64,000 bases of DNA from Streptosporangium sp. NBC_01495 (GCF_036250735.1 NZ_CP109430.1:7936001-8000000), one strand, 5' to 3'; positions 16,091-25,600 are shown, numbered from the stretch's first letter. The notes: generated by a model from the sequence alone, not told the origin. Numbers and translations: made by a program.

Positions 16091-16896
16091 CTGGTCAGGG
16101 CGGCCGGACCGGTGGAACCCGCGGACCCCGTCTCGGGGAGATCCAGCTCCGCCAGGGCCCGCCTGTCGTGCTTGTCCAGGCTCTCCGGGTCGAGCGCCGC
16201 CAGCAGCTCCGGCCGGTTCCTCGCGGTACGGCGCAGCGCCTGGTCCCGGCGCCACCGGGCGATCTTTCCGTGGTGCCCGGAGAGAAGGATCTCCGGCACC
16301 TCGTGCCCCCGCCACTCGGGCGGCTTGGTGTAGACGGGGCCCTCAAGGAGGTTCTCCATCGCGCCGGGCGCGAAGGAGTCGTCCACGGCCGAGTTGACGT
16401 TGCCGAGCACGCCCGGCAGCAGCCGCCCGACGGCCTCGATCATCACCAGCACCGCCACCTCGCCCCCGGCGAGCACGTAGTCGCCGACGCTGACCTCGTC
16501 CACGCGCATGCGGGCGCCGTACTCGGCCATCACCCGGGAGTCGATGCCCTCGTAGCGGGCCGGGGTGAACAGCAGCCACGGCTCGGCGGCGTACTCCATC
16601 GCGAGCCTCTGGGTGAAGGGCACGCCGCTGGGGGTCGGCACGATCATCCTCGGGGGTTCGGCCGGGCCGGAGGCGAGCACCGCGTCGACGGCCTCTCCCC
16701 AGGGGCCCGGCTTCATGACCATGCCGGGACCGCCGCCGTAGGGGGTGTCGTCCACGGTGCGGTGCACGTCGTGGGCGTGGTCGCGGAGCTGGTGGAGGTG
16801 CACGTCGAGGATGCCGCGCTCGCGGGCCTTGCCGATGAGGGAGACGTCGAGGGGGGCGAAGTACTCGGGGAAGATGGAGATGACGTCGACACGCAT
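16087..16896 (-). CDS. trmD: tRNA (guanine-N1-)-methyltransferase
   Basis: Methylates G37 of tRNAs to stop frameshifting; SPOUT-class, SAM-dependent, dimeric. 269 residues. The trefoil-knot SAM site is visible as PARYEGIDSRVMAEYG (about 117-132) and VGDYVLAGGEVAVLVMIEA (about 140-158). The N-terminal start RVDVISIFPEYF and the C-terminal tRNA-binding part (PEWRGHEVPEILLSGHHGKI) match the family. The C-terminus has an extra tail of about 30 residues. It is 1 bp downstream of rimM. Confidence 0.97.
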   Translation of the reverse strand: MRVDVISIFPEYFAPLDVSLIGKARERGILDVHLHQLRDHAHDVHRTVDDTPYGGGPGMVMKPGPWGEAVDAVLASGPAEPPRMIVPTPSGVPFTQRLAMEYAAEPWLLFTPARYEGIDSRVMAEYGARMRVDEVSVGDYVLAGGEVAVLVMIEAVGRLLPGVLGNVNSAVDDSFAPGAMENLLEGPVYTKPPEWRGHEVPEILLSGHHGKIARWRRDQALRRTARNRPELLAALDPESLDKHDRRALAELDLPETGSAGSTGPAALTS

Positions 16897-16897
16897 G

Positions 16898-17431
16898 TCA
16901 GGCGATCTCGTCCGGGTCGAGCAGTCCGGCGGGGCCGTCCACGACGAGGATGCCCTTGACGAGGTCGACCTCCGGGACGAGAGCCTTGACGAACGGCACG
17001 TAGACCTCGGTGGCCCCGGTGGCCCCGGCCTTCCCGCGCCGTACCACGAGCAGGTCCTGGCCGTGGTGGAGCACGTCGGACACCTCTCCCACCGCCTCGC
17101 CGTCGGGTTTGACCACGGTGAGTCCGATGAGCTGGTGGTCGTAGAACTCGTCGGGGTCGTCGGAGGGCGGGATGTCGTCCGAGTCGATGACGAGCATGGT
17201 GCCGCGGAGCTCCTCGGCCTGGTCGCGGCCGGTCACACCCTCGAACCTGACCAGCAGGATCCCGGAGTGCCAGCGGCGGGACTCGACGACCAGCGGGCCG
17301 GTCGACGCGGGATCGGTGGCCAGGGCGGTGCCCGGGGCGAAGCGCCTGTCCGGCTCGTCGGTGCGTACCTCCACGGACACGTCCCCGCGGAGCCCGTGCG
17401 GGCGGCCGATCCGGCCTACGACGAGCTGCAC
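16898..17431 (-). CDS. rimM: Ribosome maturation factor RimM
   Basis: Assists 30S head assembly by binding S19. 177 residues: N-terminal RimM barrel (VVGRIGRPHGLRGDVSVEV, about 4-22; RFEGVTGRDQAEELRG) and a C-terminal PRC barrel with FYDHQLIGLTVV (about 95-106) and VPFVKALVPEVDL. It is directly ahead of trmD (1-bp gap), the standard pairing. A strong hairpin separates it from the khpA gene upstream. Confidence 0.96.
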   Translation of the reverse strand: MQLVVGRIGRPHGLRGDVSVEVRTDEPDRRFAPGTALATDPASTGPLVVESRRWHSGILLVRFEGVTGRDQAEELRGTMLVIDSDDIPPSDDPDEFYDHQLIGLTVVKPDGEAVGEVSDVLHHGQDLLVVRRGKAGATGATEVYVPFVKALVPEVDLVKGILVVDGPAGLLDPDEIA

Positions 17432-17468
17432 GCCCGCCTCCTCACGTAGTGATGTCTATGGAAAGCAG

Positions 17469-17499
17469 ACGGGCCACCCACACTGGGCGGGTGGCCCGT
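17469..17499 (-). terminator. Stem-loop between khpA and rimM
   Basis: 11-bp perfect stem (17469-17479 with 17489-17499) and 9-nt loop, 25 bases after the khpA stop. Likely splits or attenuates the rpsP-khpA and rimM-trmD transcripts. Confidence 0.65.
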
Positions 17500-17524
17500 T
17501 CGCTCGATGGACGCGTCTCGCCGG

Positions 17525-17767
17525 CTAGCGGGCCTCGTTCAGGTCGAGCAGATCGACCCGGACGTACTTGCCGTCGCCGAGGGCGTTCACGACCGTGCGA
17601 AGCGCCTTGGCCGTACGGCCGCCGCGACCGATGACCTTACCGAGGTCCTCGGGGTGGACCCGGACCTCAAGCACACGCCCGCTGCGGATGCGGCGAGCGT
17701 GAACCTGGACGTCGTCAGGATGCTCGACGATGCCCTTCACCAGGTGCTCGAGGGCCTCCTCGAGCAC
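17525..17767 (-). CDS. khpA: KH-domain RNA-binding protein KhpA
   Basis: An 80-residue protein starting at a GTG one base beyond the rpsP stop, reading VLEEALEHLVKGIVEHPDDV. It is a single type-II KH domain with the GxxG loop in KVIGRGGRTAKALRTVV (about 51-67), which grips single-stranded RNA. KhpA forms dimers, and heterodimers with KhpB, and affects cell division and mRNA fate in Gram-positives. The gene sits between rpsP and rimM, as in most actinobacteria. The longer open frame upstream of the GTG is only the complement-phase shadow of rpsP. Confidence 0.93.
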   Translation of the reverse strand: MLEEALEHLVKGIVEHPDDVQVHARRIRSGRVLEVRVHPEDLGKVIGRGGRTAKALRTVVNALGDGKYVRVDLLDLNEAR

Positions 17768-17768
17768 C

Positions 17769-18272
17769 TCAGGCCTCGCCTTCCGGCTTCTCCTCGGCGG
17801 CCGCGGTGGGCTCAGCCGGGGTCTCGGCGGCGGCCTCTTCGGCCTTGGGGGCCTCTGCGGCCTTCGGAGCCTCTTCAGCCTTGGGAGCCGCCTTGCGGGT
17901 CGACTTCTTCGGCGTGGTGGCGGCCTCCAGGGAGAGCGCCTCCTTGGCCGCGGCCTCGTAGACGGCGTGACGGTCGGCCTTGGGCTCGGCGACCAGGAGC
18001 GGAGCCGGAGCCGGCTCGCCCTTGAACTTCTGCCAGTCGCCGGTGAGCTTGAGGAGCTTGAGCACGGGCTCGGTCGGCTGCGCGCCGACACCCAGCCAGT
18101 AGGCCGCCCTGTCGGAGTCGACCTCGATGCGCGAGGGGTTCTCCTTCGGGTGGTACAGGCCGATCTCCTCGATCGCCCGGCCGTCGCGCTTGGTGCGGCT
18201 GTCGGCGATGACGATGCGGTACTGCGGGTTGCGGATCATGCCGAGCCGCTTGAGCTTGATCTTGACTGCCAC
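17769..18272 (-). CDS. rpsP: 30S ribosomal protein S16
   Basis: 167 residues, of which the first 80 are the S16 core (VKIKLKRLGMIRNPQYRIVI, then DGRAIEEIGLYHP). The rest is an Ala/Glu/Pro/Lys-rich tail (KAAPKAEEAPKAAEAPKAEE type repeats), about twice the length of E. coli S16 and typical of high-GC actinobacteria. It is translationally close to khpA. The roughly 260 bp upstream, before the divergent collagen-like ORF, contains a 12-bp palindrome (18395-18406) but no clear -10/-35 pair. Confidence 0.95.
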   Translation of the reverse strand: MAVKIKLKRLGMIRNPQYRIVIADSRTKRDGRAIEEIGLYHPKENPSRIEVDSDRAAYWLGVGAQPTEPVLKLLKLTGDWQKFKGEPAPAPLLVAEPKADRHAVYEAAAKEALSLEAATTPKKSTRKAAPKAEEAPKAAEAPKAEEAAAETPAEPTAAAEEKPEGEA

Positions 18273-18530
18273 TGGTGTGGTCTCTCCTGCATTAGAGCGT
18301 GGGTGAGCGGCGTCTCATCGAGTGGGGCACGAGGAGAGGACCGTTCGAGGGACAGGCATGGCACGCGGGAGTGAGAGGGCAACCACGTGTCACGATGTTC
18401 CAACATGTCATTGTGCCAGACGTGCGGGAGTGCCCGGCCAACCCGCGGCCATCCGGTACGGCGGCCGGAGGGCAAATCTCGGTAATCCCCGTGTGTCCGG
18501 GACCCCCGGCGGGCCGGCCTGGTGCGCTAA

Positions 18531-19475
18531 ATGGCCGCCGTGGCAACCACCCTCAGATCTCTGCTGCTGACCGCGACCGGATCCATCATCGTGCTGGGCG
18601 CGGTGCTGGCCATCAGGGCGACGACCCCGGCGGGCCAGGCCGACGTGTCCCCGGCGCCCGTCTCGTCCCCCGCCGGACCCCTCGGAGGAACCTCGGGAAC
18701 CTCGGGTCCCCTCGACACTTCAGGACTTCCAGGACTTCCAGGACTTCCAGGACTCCTCGGGCTCCCCGGGACCACCGGGACCACCGGGACCACCGGGACC
18801 ACCGGGACCACCGGGACCACCGGGACCACCGGGACCACCGAAATCTCCCGCGCCCCAAGAACCTTCGGGAACCCCGGGATCGGGACCGGTCACGACGACC
18901 GCGCCCCCGGGCACTCCCAGACCCCCTGGGGATCGCCGGAACAGCCTGGAACGCCCGTTCTGCCGGGAGCTCAGCTCCCGCCGGGAACCCTCGCACGGCC
19001 CGGGGCGGCCACTCCGCCCCTGACACCGGTGCCGCCCCGGGTCGCCACGCGGCTGGGGGCACCGATCCTCCCCGGCCCGCTCGGAGCGTCCGCGTGGCCC
19101 GAGGATCCCCTCATGCCGGAGGCCGTACCCGGGGCACCGTTCCCGCGGGGAACCGTGGTCCTGCCGGAAACGCCCGCCTCGCCGGTGATCCCGGTCCCGC
19201 TGGGATTCCCGGCCCCGTCGGGGATCCCGATCCCGCCGGGAGCGCCCGCCCGGTCCGTGTACTCGCCGTCCTCGCCGTCCCGGCCGTCGCTCCTGGCGCC
19301 CCTGCCGCTCCCGCTGTACTCACCGTACGGATGGGAGGGGCGGGAGCACTACTTGGGGCGCACCCCGAGAAGCTCGAGCACGGCGACGAGGACGAACCCC
19401 ACAACGATGATCACCCAGATCCACCTGGCCCGAGTGTGGAACCCGTCGTCGCTCATTTCTGGCCGGGGAGCTTGA
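18531..19475 (+). CDS. Possible membrane-anchored collagen-like Pro/Gly-rich protein
   Basis: A 314-codon plus-strand frame facing ffh. Third codon positions are mostly G or C, which supports coding, but no Shine-Dalgarno site precedes the ATG. An N-terminal hydrophobic helix (about 7-27) would anchor it. Residues about 50-110 are Gly-X-Y triplets: GLPGLPGLPGLLGLPG, then eight GTT triplets encoded by a perfect 9-bp repeat (18768-18839). The rest is a Pro/Gly/Ala-rich exposed tail. Collagen-like bacterial proteins usually lie on the cell surface. The last 127 bp overlap the small ffh-coupled gene and the ffh 3' end on the other strand, which lowers confidence; the reverse strand is also open here. 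Confidence 0.45.
   Translation: MAAVATTLRSLLLTATGSIIVLGAVLAIRATTPAGQADVSPAPVSSPAGPLGGTSGTSGPLDTSGLPGLPGLPGLLGLPGTTGTTGTTGTTGTTGTTGTTGTTEISRAPRTFGNPGIGTGHDDRAPGHSQTPWGSPEQPGTPVLPGAQLPPGTLARPGAATPPLTPVPPRVATRLGAPILPGPLGASAWPEDPLMPEAVPGAPFPRGTVVLPETPASPVIPVPLGFPAPSGIPIPPGAPARSVYSPSSPSRPSLLAPLPLPLYSPYGWEGREHYLGRTPRSSSTATRTNPTTMITQIHLARVWNPSSLISGRGA
18768..18839. repeat. Perfect 9-bp tandem repeat, eight copies
   Basis: Eight exact copies of GGGACCACC, preceded by a shorter run of GGACTTCCA units (about 18722-18752). Likely prone to slippage; each unit gained or lost keeps the collagen-like frame. Confidence 0.9.
19349..19456 (-). CDS. Small single-pass membrane protein coupled to ffh
   Basis: A 35-codon gene that starts inside the ffh stop (ATGA overlap, 19453-19456). 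The peptide opens MSDDGFHTRARWIW, continues with a membrane segment of about 19 residues (VIIVVGFVLVAVLELLGV) and ends RPK. Arg residues before and after the helix give a plausible topology. The overlap implies coupled translation with the signal-recognition-particle protein, so it may act at the membrane insertion site. I do not recognise a named family. It is too short for most gene callers. Confidence 0.7.
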   Translation of the reverse strand: MSDDGFHTRARWIWVIIVVGFVLVAVLELLGVRPK

Positions 19476-21012
19476 ACTTCGAGGGGTCGAAGCCCGGCGG
19501 CAGCTCCAGGCCCGGCGGCAGCTGCTGCCGGGAGCCCAGCTTGCCGAGGAGACCGTTGCCCGCGGGGGTCGCGGGCTCGTCGGTCTTGTCGGGGGCGGCC
19601 TTGCCGAGCGCCGCCTTGCGCGGGTCACCGCTGACCCTGCGTCCCTTGGCCGCCTTCTTCTGCGCGGCCTTGCCGGCCTTGCGACCACCCGGCATGCCGG
19701 GGATGCCCATGCCGCCGGCCATCCGCTTCATCATCTTCTGGGCGTCGAAGAAGCGGGTGACCAGGCCGCTCACCTCGGTCACCGTCACGCCGGAGCCCTT
19801 GGCGATGCGGGCGCGGCGGGAGCCGTCGATCATCTTCGGGTTGTGGCGCTCGGCGGGGGTCATCGAGCGGATGATGGCGGCGATGCGGTCGAGGTCGCGG
19901 TCGTCGACCTGGTTGAGCTGCTCGCGCATCTGCCCCATGCCGGGCATCATCCCGAGCAGGTTCTTGATGGGGCCCATCTTCTGGACCATCATCATCTGCT
20001 CGAGGAAGTCCTCCAGGGTGAAGCCCTCGCCCGAGGTGAGCTTGCTCGCCATCTTGGCGGCTTCGGTCTCGTCGAAGGTCTTCTGGGCCTGCTCGATCAG
20101 GGTGAGGATGTCACCCATGTCGAGGATGCGTGACGCCATCCGGTCGGGGTGGAAGGCGTCGAAGTCCTCGAGCTTCTCACCGGTGGAGGCGAACATGATC
20201 GGCCTGCCGGTGATGTGCCGGACCGACAGGGCCGCGCCACCGCGGGCGTCGCCGTCGAGCTTGGTCAGCACGACGCCGTCGAAGCCCACGCCCTCCATGA
20301 AGGCCTGGGCCGTGGAGACGGCGTCCTGGCCGATCATGGCGTCGACGACGAACAGGACCTCGTCGGGCGAGACCGCGTCGCGGATGTCGGCCGCCTGCCT
20401 CATCAGCTCCTGGTCGATGCCCAGGCGGCCCGCGGTGTCGATGATGACGATGTCGTGCTGCTGCCGCCTGGCGTGGTCGATCGACTGGCGGGCCACCACG
20501 ACCGGGTCGCCGACGCCGTTGCCCGGCTCGGGCGCGTAGACCGCGACACCCGCGCGCTCGGCCACGACCGAGAGCTGCTGGACGGCGTTGGGCCGCTGGA
20601 GGTCGGCGGCGACCAGCAGCGGCGTGTGGTTCTGCTCCCGCAGCCAGCGGGCGAGCTTGCCGGCCAGGGTCGTCTTGCCCGCGCCCTGCAAGCCCGCGAG
20701 CATGATGACGGTCGGCGGGTTCTTCGCGTAGCGAAGCCGCCGGGTCTCACCGCCGAGGATCTCGATGAGCTCGTCATTGACGATCTTCACGACCTGCTGC
20801 GCCGGGTTCAGCGCCTGGGAGACCTCGACGCCGCGGGCGCGCTCCTTGACCTGGGCGACGAACGCCTTGACCACGGGCAACGCGACGTCGGCCTCGAGCA
20901 GCGCGATGCGGATCTCGCGGCAGGTCGCGTCGATGTCGGCCTCGGACAGCCGACCCTTGGATCGAAGGGAGGAGAAGACCGATGTCAGCCGGTCGGAAAG
21001 CGTCTCGAACAC
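19453..21012 (-). CDS. ffh: Signal recognition particle protein Ffh
   Basis: GTPase that binds 4.5S RNA and signal peptides and targets ribosomes to FtsY. 519 residues: N domain (1-90), G domain with GLQGAGKTTLAGKLA (about 106-120), DTAGRLGIDQEL (about 188-199) and TKLDGDARGG (about 245-254), and the Met-rich M domain (about 325-440) with EQMMMVQKMGPIKNLLGMMPGM and SRRARIAKGSG for RNA binding. The C-terminal 70 residues are basic and Gly/Pro-rich. It ends with an ATGA overlap with a small membrane-protein gene. Confidence 0.97.
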   Translation of the reverse strand: MFETLSDRLTSVFSSLRSKGRLSEADIDATCREIRIALLEADVALPVVKAFVAQVKERARGVEVSQALNPAQQVVKIVNDELIEILGGETRRLRYAKNPPTVIMLAGLQGAGKTTLAGKLARWLREQNHTPLLVAADLQRPNAVQQLSVVAERAGVAVYAPEPGNGVGDPVVVARQSIDHARRQQHDIVIIDTAGRLGIDQELMRQAADIRDAVSPDEVLFVVDAMIGQDAVSTAQAFMEGVGFDGVVLTKLDGDARGGAALSVRHITGRPIMFASTGEKLEDFDAFHPDRMASRILDMGDILTLIEQAQKTFDETEAAKMASKLTSGEGFTLEDFLEQMMMVQKMGPIKNLLGMMPGMGQMREQLNQVDDRDLDRIAAIIRSMTPAERHNPKMIDGSRRARIAKGSGVTVTEVSGLVTRFFDAQKMMKRMAGGMGIPGMPGGRKAGKAAQKKAAKGRRVSGDPRKAALGKAAPDKTDEPATPAGNGLLGKLGSRQQLPPGLELPPGFDPSKFKLPGQK

Positions 21013-21050
21013 GTGATTGGCCAGCCTCTGCGCTACAGGTCTGCGACTCG

Positions 21051-21076
21051 ACCTCCCAGCCTATCCGCTGGGAGGT
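21051..21076 (-). terminator. Stem-loop after conservon A
   Basis: 10-bp perfect stem (21051-21060 with 21067-21076) with 6-nt loop, 22 bases past the CvnD stop and upstream of ffh. It ends the conservon A transcript. Confidence 0.6.
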
Positions 21077-21097
21077 GCGACTGACGCCCTCCCGCGG

Positions 21098-21691
21098 TCA
21101 GCGACCCCAGCCGGGGACGGCCATCCGCATGGTGAGCGCGTGCTCGACAAGCGTGATGAGCGTGGCCTTCACCGCGTCGCGCGAGCGGGCGTCGGTCCGG
21201 GAGATGGGGATGTGGGGCGCCAGTGTCAGCGCCTCGCGTACCTCCTCCTCGCCGTGGAGATAGGTGCCGTCCCAGCCGTTGACCGCGACGACGAAGGGGA
21301 GCTTGGCCTCCTCGAAGTAGTCGATCGCCGGGAAGCTGTCGGCCAGCCGCCGGGTGTCGACGAGCACGATCGCGCCGATCGCGCCGCGGACCAGGTCGTC
21401 CCACATGAACCAGAACCGATGCTGACCCGGCGTACCGAACAGGTACAGGATCAGGTCACGGTCCAGCGAGACACGGCCGAAGTCCATCGCGACCGTGGTG
21501 GTGGTCTTGTTCGGTGTGAGGCCGAGATCGTCGATCCCGGCACTGGCGTCGGTCATCACCGCCTCCGTGGTCAGCGGCACGATCTCCGACACCGCCCCCA
21601 CGAACGTGGTCTTGCCGACGCCGAACCCACCCGCGACGACGATTTTCGTCGATGTCAGGCCGCCGCCGCGGCTAGAGCCTGCGAAGTCCAC
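21098..21691 (-). CDS. cvnD: Conservon A small GTPase (CvnD-like)
   Basis: 197 residues of the MglA/Ras-like conservon GTPase family. P-loop GGFGVGKTTFVGAVSE (about 20-35), switch region with TTTVAMDFGRV, G3 motif LFGTPGQHRFWFMWDDL (about 84-100), and a basic-specificity loop read as VAVNGWDG rather than a canonical NKxD. The start at 21691 overlaps the DUF742 gene by 20 bp, the same overlap as in conservons B and D. It is the cytosolic switch of the membrane-associated CvnA-B-C-D complex described in Streptomyces. Confidence 0.93.
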   Translation of the reverse strand: MDFAGSSRGGGLTSTKIVVAGGFGVGKTTFVGAVSEIVPLTTEAVMTDASAGIDDLGLTPNKTTTTVAMDFGRVSLDRDLILYLFGTPGQHRFWFMWDDLVRGAIGAIVLVDTRRLADSFPAIDYFEEAKLPFVVAVNGWDGTYLHGEEEVREALTLAPHIPISRTDARSRDAVKATLITLVEHALTMRMAVPGWGR

Positions 21692-22130
21692 TGAGCACCC
21701 TTTCCAGCAGGTTGAGATCCGGCTTACCCGCGTCCAGCTGCGGCTGGTGGATCTGCACCAGGCCCTCGGCGGCCATGTCGGCCACCAGGATCCGGGTCAC
21801 GCCGAGCGGGATGCGGAGCATCGCGGAGATCTCAGCGACCGAGCGCACTTGCCGGCACAGAGCACTGATCGCCTGATACTCCGGGGTGCGGGTGGATAAA
21901 TCATGATGTATGGAGGTCGCCGAGGAGACCAGGGCCTCCAGGGCGAGTTGGGTCCGGGGGGCTGTACGCCCCCCGGTCACGGCATACGGGCGAACGAGGG
22001 AGCTCTGCTCCGACGGCGCCGGGTGCATGAGATGGGAAGGACCGCCCTGATGCCGATGGGGGTCGTCCATTGATTGATAGGGATACCCGCCGAGCGGGTC
22101 GCCCTCACCAGTCCAGCCGCGGCCTGCCAC
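21672..22130 (-). CDS. cvnC: Conservon A DUF742 protein (CvnC-like)
   Basis: 152 residues. A variable N-terminus (about 45 residues) precedes the conserved DUF742 core: SLVRPYAVTGGRT (about 45-57), then a winged-helix-like part with VRSVAEISAMLRIPLGVTRILVADMAAEGLV (about 98-128) and the constant end PDLNLLERVLSGLRRL. It bridges the kinase and GTPase in conservon models. It is 24 bp after the roadblock gene and overlaps cvnD by 20 bp. Confidence 0.93.
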   Translation of the reverse strand: MAGRGWTGEGDPLGGYPYQSMDDPHRHQGGPSHLMHPAPSEQSSLVRPYAVTGGRTAPRTQLALEALVSSATSIHHDLSTRTPEYQAISALCRQVRSVAEISAMLRIPLGVTRILVADMAAEGLVQIHQPQLDAGKPDLNLLERVLSGLRRL

Positions 22131-22154
22131 GGCAGCCTCCTAGCGTCATCGCCG

Positions 22155-22577
22155 TCACCGTGAGTGGGAAGACTGCAGTTCCGCGCGGACGGCCGGGGTC
22201 AGCACCTGACCTGCCCGCTCGACGAGCATCGTCATCTGGTAGGCCACCAGCCCCATGTCACAGTCGGCGGCGGCCAGCACCGCCAGACAGGAACCGTCAC
22301 TGATCGACATGATGAGAAGCAGCCCTCGCTGCATCTCCACCACGGTCTGGGTGACCGCCCCGCCCTCGAAAACCCGTGAGGCCCCCTGGGTCAGGCTGAT
22401 CAAACCGGCCGCGACCGCGGCCAGCTGGTCCGCCCTGTCCCTGGGAAATCCGTCCGAATACGCCAACGGCAGACCGTCGGCTGACACGACGACCGTGTGC
22501 GCCACACCTGGGACGTTGTTCACAAAGTCGGTGATCAGCCAATTGACCCCCCGGGCGGCCTGGCTCATTTCGCGCAC
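22155..22577 (-). CDS. cvnB: Conservon A roadblock/LC7 protein (CvnB-like)
   Basis: 140 residues forming one roadblock/LC7 (MglB-like) domain: NWLITDFVNNVPGVAHTVVVSADG (the first helix and strand, split here for description), LPLAYSDGFPRDRADQLAAV and CDMGLVAYQMTMLVERAG. MglB-type proteins act as GTPase-activating partners for MglA-type switches. Start could be at the first Met or four codons later (MSQAARG). It is 34 bp downstream of the kinase gene. Confidence 0.93.
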   Translation of the reverse strand: MREMSQAARGVNWLITDFVNNVPGVAHTVVVSADGLPLAYSDGFPRDRADQLAAVAAGLISLTQGASRVFEGGAVTQTVVEMQRGLLLIMSISDGSCLAVLAAADCDMGLVAYQMTMLVERAGQVLTPAVRAELQSSHSR

Positions 22578-22611
22578 GTGTCATCCTCCTTGGCGACCAT
22601 GATGAGCTCGC

Positions 22612-25600
22612 TCACCGGTCCTCCTTGTTTCCTTCAACGTCCCGGCCGAAGTCGGGATACGGCCGCCCGTCTCCGGCTCCGCCTCTGGCGGCCGCGCGCC
22701 CCTGCCGTACTCCCTGCTGGAAGCTCGCCAGCCTGCTGCGCACCGCCTCCGGAGAGACCGTCGGCCGGTGCACGGGAGCTTGCGGGGCCGCGCTCAGATC
22801 GGGCGCGGCCGTACCGGGTACCAGGTTCGCCTTGGGCACCCGCTTGGGCAGCCCGGAACCGGTGATCCCGCCGAGTGAGGGTTCGCTGGCGGCCTTGGCC
22901 GCCTGCCAGCCCACGTCCGCGGGTGACGACCAGCCGCCGCTCCCCTGTGCGGGGGCGGCCGGCTGCGAGAGCTGGACGGTCTCCTGGACGGCCTGGGCCT
23001 CGGGGACCTCTTCGACCCGCTCCTGGACGGCGTGGGCCGGCTCGACCTTCCTGAACCAGTCGGACTCGACGGCCGCGAAGATCGGCAGGAACTCCTCCTT
23101 CGCCTCTTCCATGGGCGAGGAGTCGGGGATCACCGGCAGCGGGCCGGTGTTGTCCGCCGGGTCGAAGACGCGTCGCCCGAACGAGCCGGAGTTGCCGGTG
23201 GACGGCCATCCCCCGGAGTCGCCGCGCGAGGAGGTCGACCAGACGTCGGAGCCGCTGTCCCTGCTCTGCTGCTGCTGCCCGCCGGGCCAGACGGGGGCGT
23301 CGCCGCGTGGGGGCGCGCCCTGGCCTCCGGACCACGTCCCCGCGTCGCCGCGAGGTCCGCCCTGTCCCTGCCGCCACCCCGAGGGGTCGGGCTGGGAGGC
23401 GTTCGGCCAGCCGTGGTTGGGGTCGGCGCCGGGCGGCGGTACCTGTCCCGGCCAGGGGGTGTCGACGGGCGCCTGCCCGAACTGGCCGCCTCCGAAGGGA
23501 GGCTGCGAGGCCTCGAAGGAGTTGAACTGCTGCCCCAGGTCGAAGGAGGCGAACGAGTTCTGGTGGGCGGCCTCGAACGAGGCGAAGGACGGTATCGGGG
23601 GGGAGGTGGGGCTGGCCAGCACGGGCGGGCGGTCCATGGAGGCCATGGACCCGGCCCAGTCGCCGCTCTGCATGCTGGGGGAGGGCCCGCCCGGACGGTT
23701 GGTGACGGCGAGCAGGTTCTCCGGGAGCAGGACCATCGCGGTCAGGCCGCCGCTGTCCTGCTGCCTGAGCTGGACGCGGATGCCGTGCCTCAGGGCGAGG
23801 CGGCCGACCACGAACAGACCCATCCGGCGGGAGACGGAGACGTCCACCACCGGCGGGTTGGCCAGCCGCCAGTTCGCCTGGGAGAGCTCCTCGGCGGTCA
23901 TGCCGATGCCGATGTCGGTCACCGAGACCATCACTCCGCCGCCGTCGATGCGGTTGCTGGAGACGATGACCTTGGTCTCGCGGGGGGAGAAGGAGATCGC
24001 GTTCTCCACGAGCTCCGCGATCAGGTGGACGATGTCGTTGACGGAGGTGCCCGCCACGGACACGCCCGCGGACAGCTGCAGGTCCACCCGCTCGTAGTTC
24101 TCGACCTCCGACAGCGAGGCGCGGACCACGTCGATGAGCGGGACCGGCTGGCTCCACCGGCGGGCGGGTTCCTGGCCTGCGAGGACCAGGAGGTTCTCGG
24201 AGTTGCGGCGCATGCGGGTGGCGAGGTGGTCAAGGCGGAAGAGGCTGCCGAGCCGGCCCTCGTCCTGCTCGCCCTGCTCCAGGCTCTCGATGAGGGAGAG
24301 CTGGCGCTCGACCAGGGTCTGGCTGCGCCGGGAGAGGTTGACGAACATCGAGTTGACGTTGCTCCGCAGCGTGGCCTCCTGGCCCGCCAGTCGCACGGCC
24401 TCGCGGTGGACCTCGTCGAAGGCCCGCGCCACCTCACCGATCTCGTCGTCGGAGGCGACGCCGATCGGGGCGATGTCGGTGGTCGAGACCTCGCCGCTCT
24501 CGCGCATGCTCTGGACGGTCTCGGGGAGACGCTGGCCGGCGATGGACAGCGCCTCGGTGCGGAGCCTGCGCAGCGGCCTGACCAGCGACCGCGCCATGAC
24601 GGCGGTGACGATCAGGACGAGGAGGAGGAGCAGCCCGCTCAGCCCCGCGGCGATCAGCGCGCCGCGCTGCTCGGACGCCTGCAGGACGCTGCTCTGCATG
24701 ATGAGGGTGTTGGCGACCTGTTCCTCCACCGTGCGCATGCGCTCGATGACGTCGGTGGAGGCGTCGAGCCAGGTCGACTGGTCGCCGAGCCCGCTTCTGG
24801 AGACGTCGACGTTCCTCAGCGGCAGGCCGTTGAGCGCCATGAAGACGGCGCGGGCTCGCAGAGCCGACGCGCGGTCCTTCTTCTGGCTGCTGACCGTGTC
24901 GTCGTAGAGCTGGCGCTGTTCGATCGACGCCTCGGAGCGGAAGGTCGCGAGCTCACCTTCGAACTGCGCGCGGGCGGCCAGCATGGCGTCGAGGCCCTCG
25001 GCGCTGAACTCCCTGACGGCGAGGGCGGCGGCGAGGTTCGCCCGCTCCCTGGACGCCTGCTCCTTCGCCCTGGTCAGCGCGGCGAACGCGGCCGCGCCGC
25101 TGGTGAGCTCCTGGTCGGAGACGCCCTGGATGATCTCGTCGTGCAGGGCCAGCAGGTCCACGATGGTACGGGAGTACATGGCGATCGTGGGCTGGGCCGG
25201 CAGCTGGGTGGCCGTGCCCGAGGCCAGTTCGCGCGCGCTCTTGAGCTCGTCGATGCGGCGGCGGATCTGGGTGAGCTCGGTCTCGCCCCGGGTGCCGAGG
25301 GCCGCCAGGAGGCCGCTGTCGGCCATGGCCGCGTTGACGCGGGAGCTCACCTGCCCGACGACCTCGTCGACCTCGTCGTACTGCTTGCGCAGGTTCGACC
25401 TGCCGGTGGTCGGGCGGCCCTGTGCCACGTACCGGGCTGACAGGTCCCGCTCAAGCTGCAGTTCGTTGACCAGGTTGCTGAGCCCGGCGGTGAGTTCGGC
25501 GGTGGTGCGCACGCGCTCGTACTCGGCGGCGCTGCTGATCGAGGTGGTGACCCGCAGGCCGCCCAGCACGATCGCGGCGACCGTGGGAATGACGATGAGC

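Noticed and set aside
18527..18914. Minus-strand frames rich in GGP or VVP repeats in the collagen-like region
   Set aside because: They are other readings of the 9-bp repeat; third-position base use favours the plus-strand frame.
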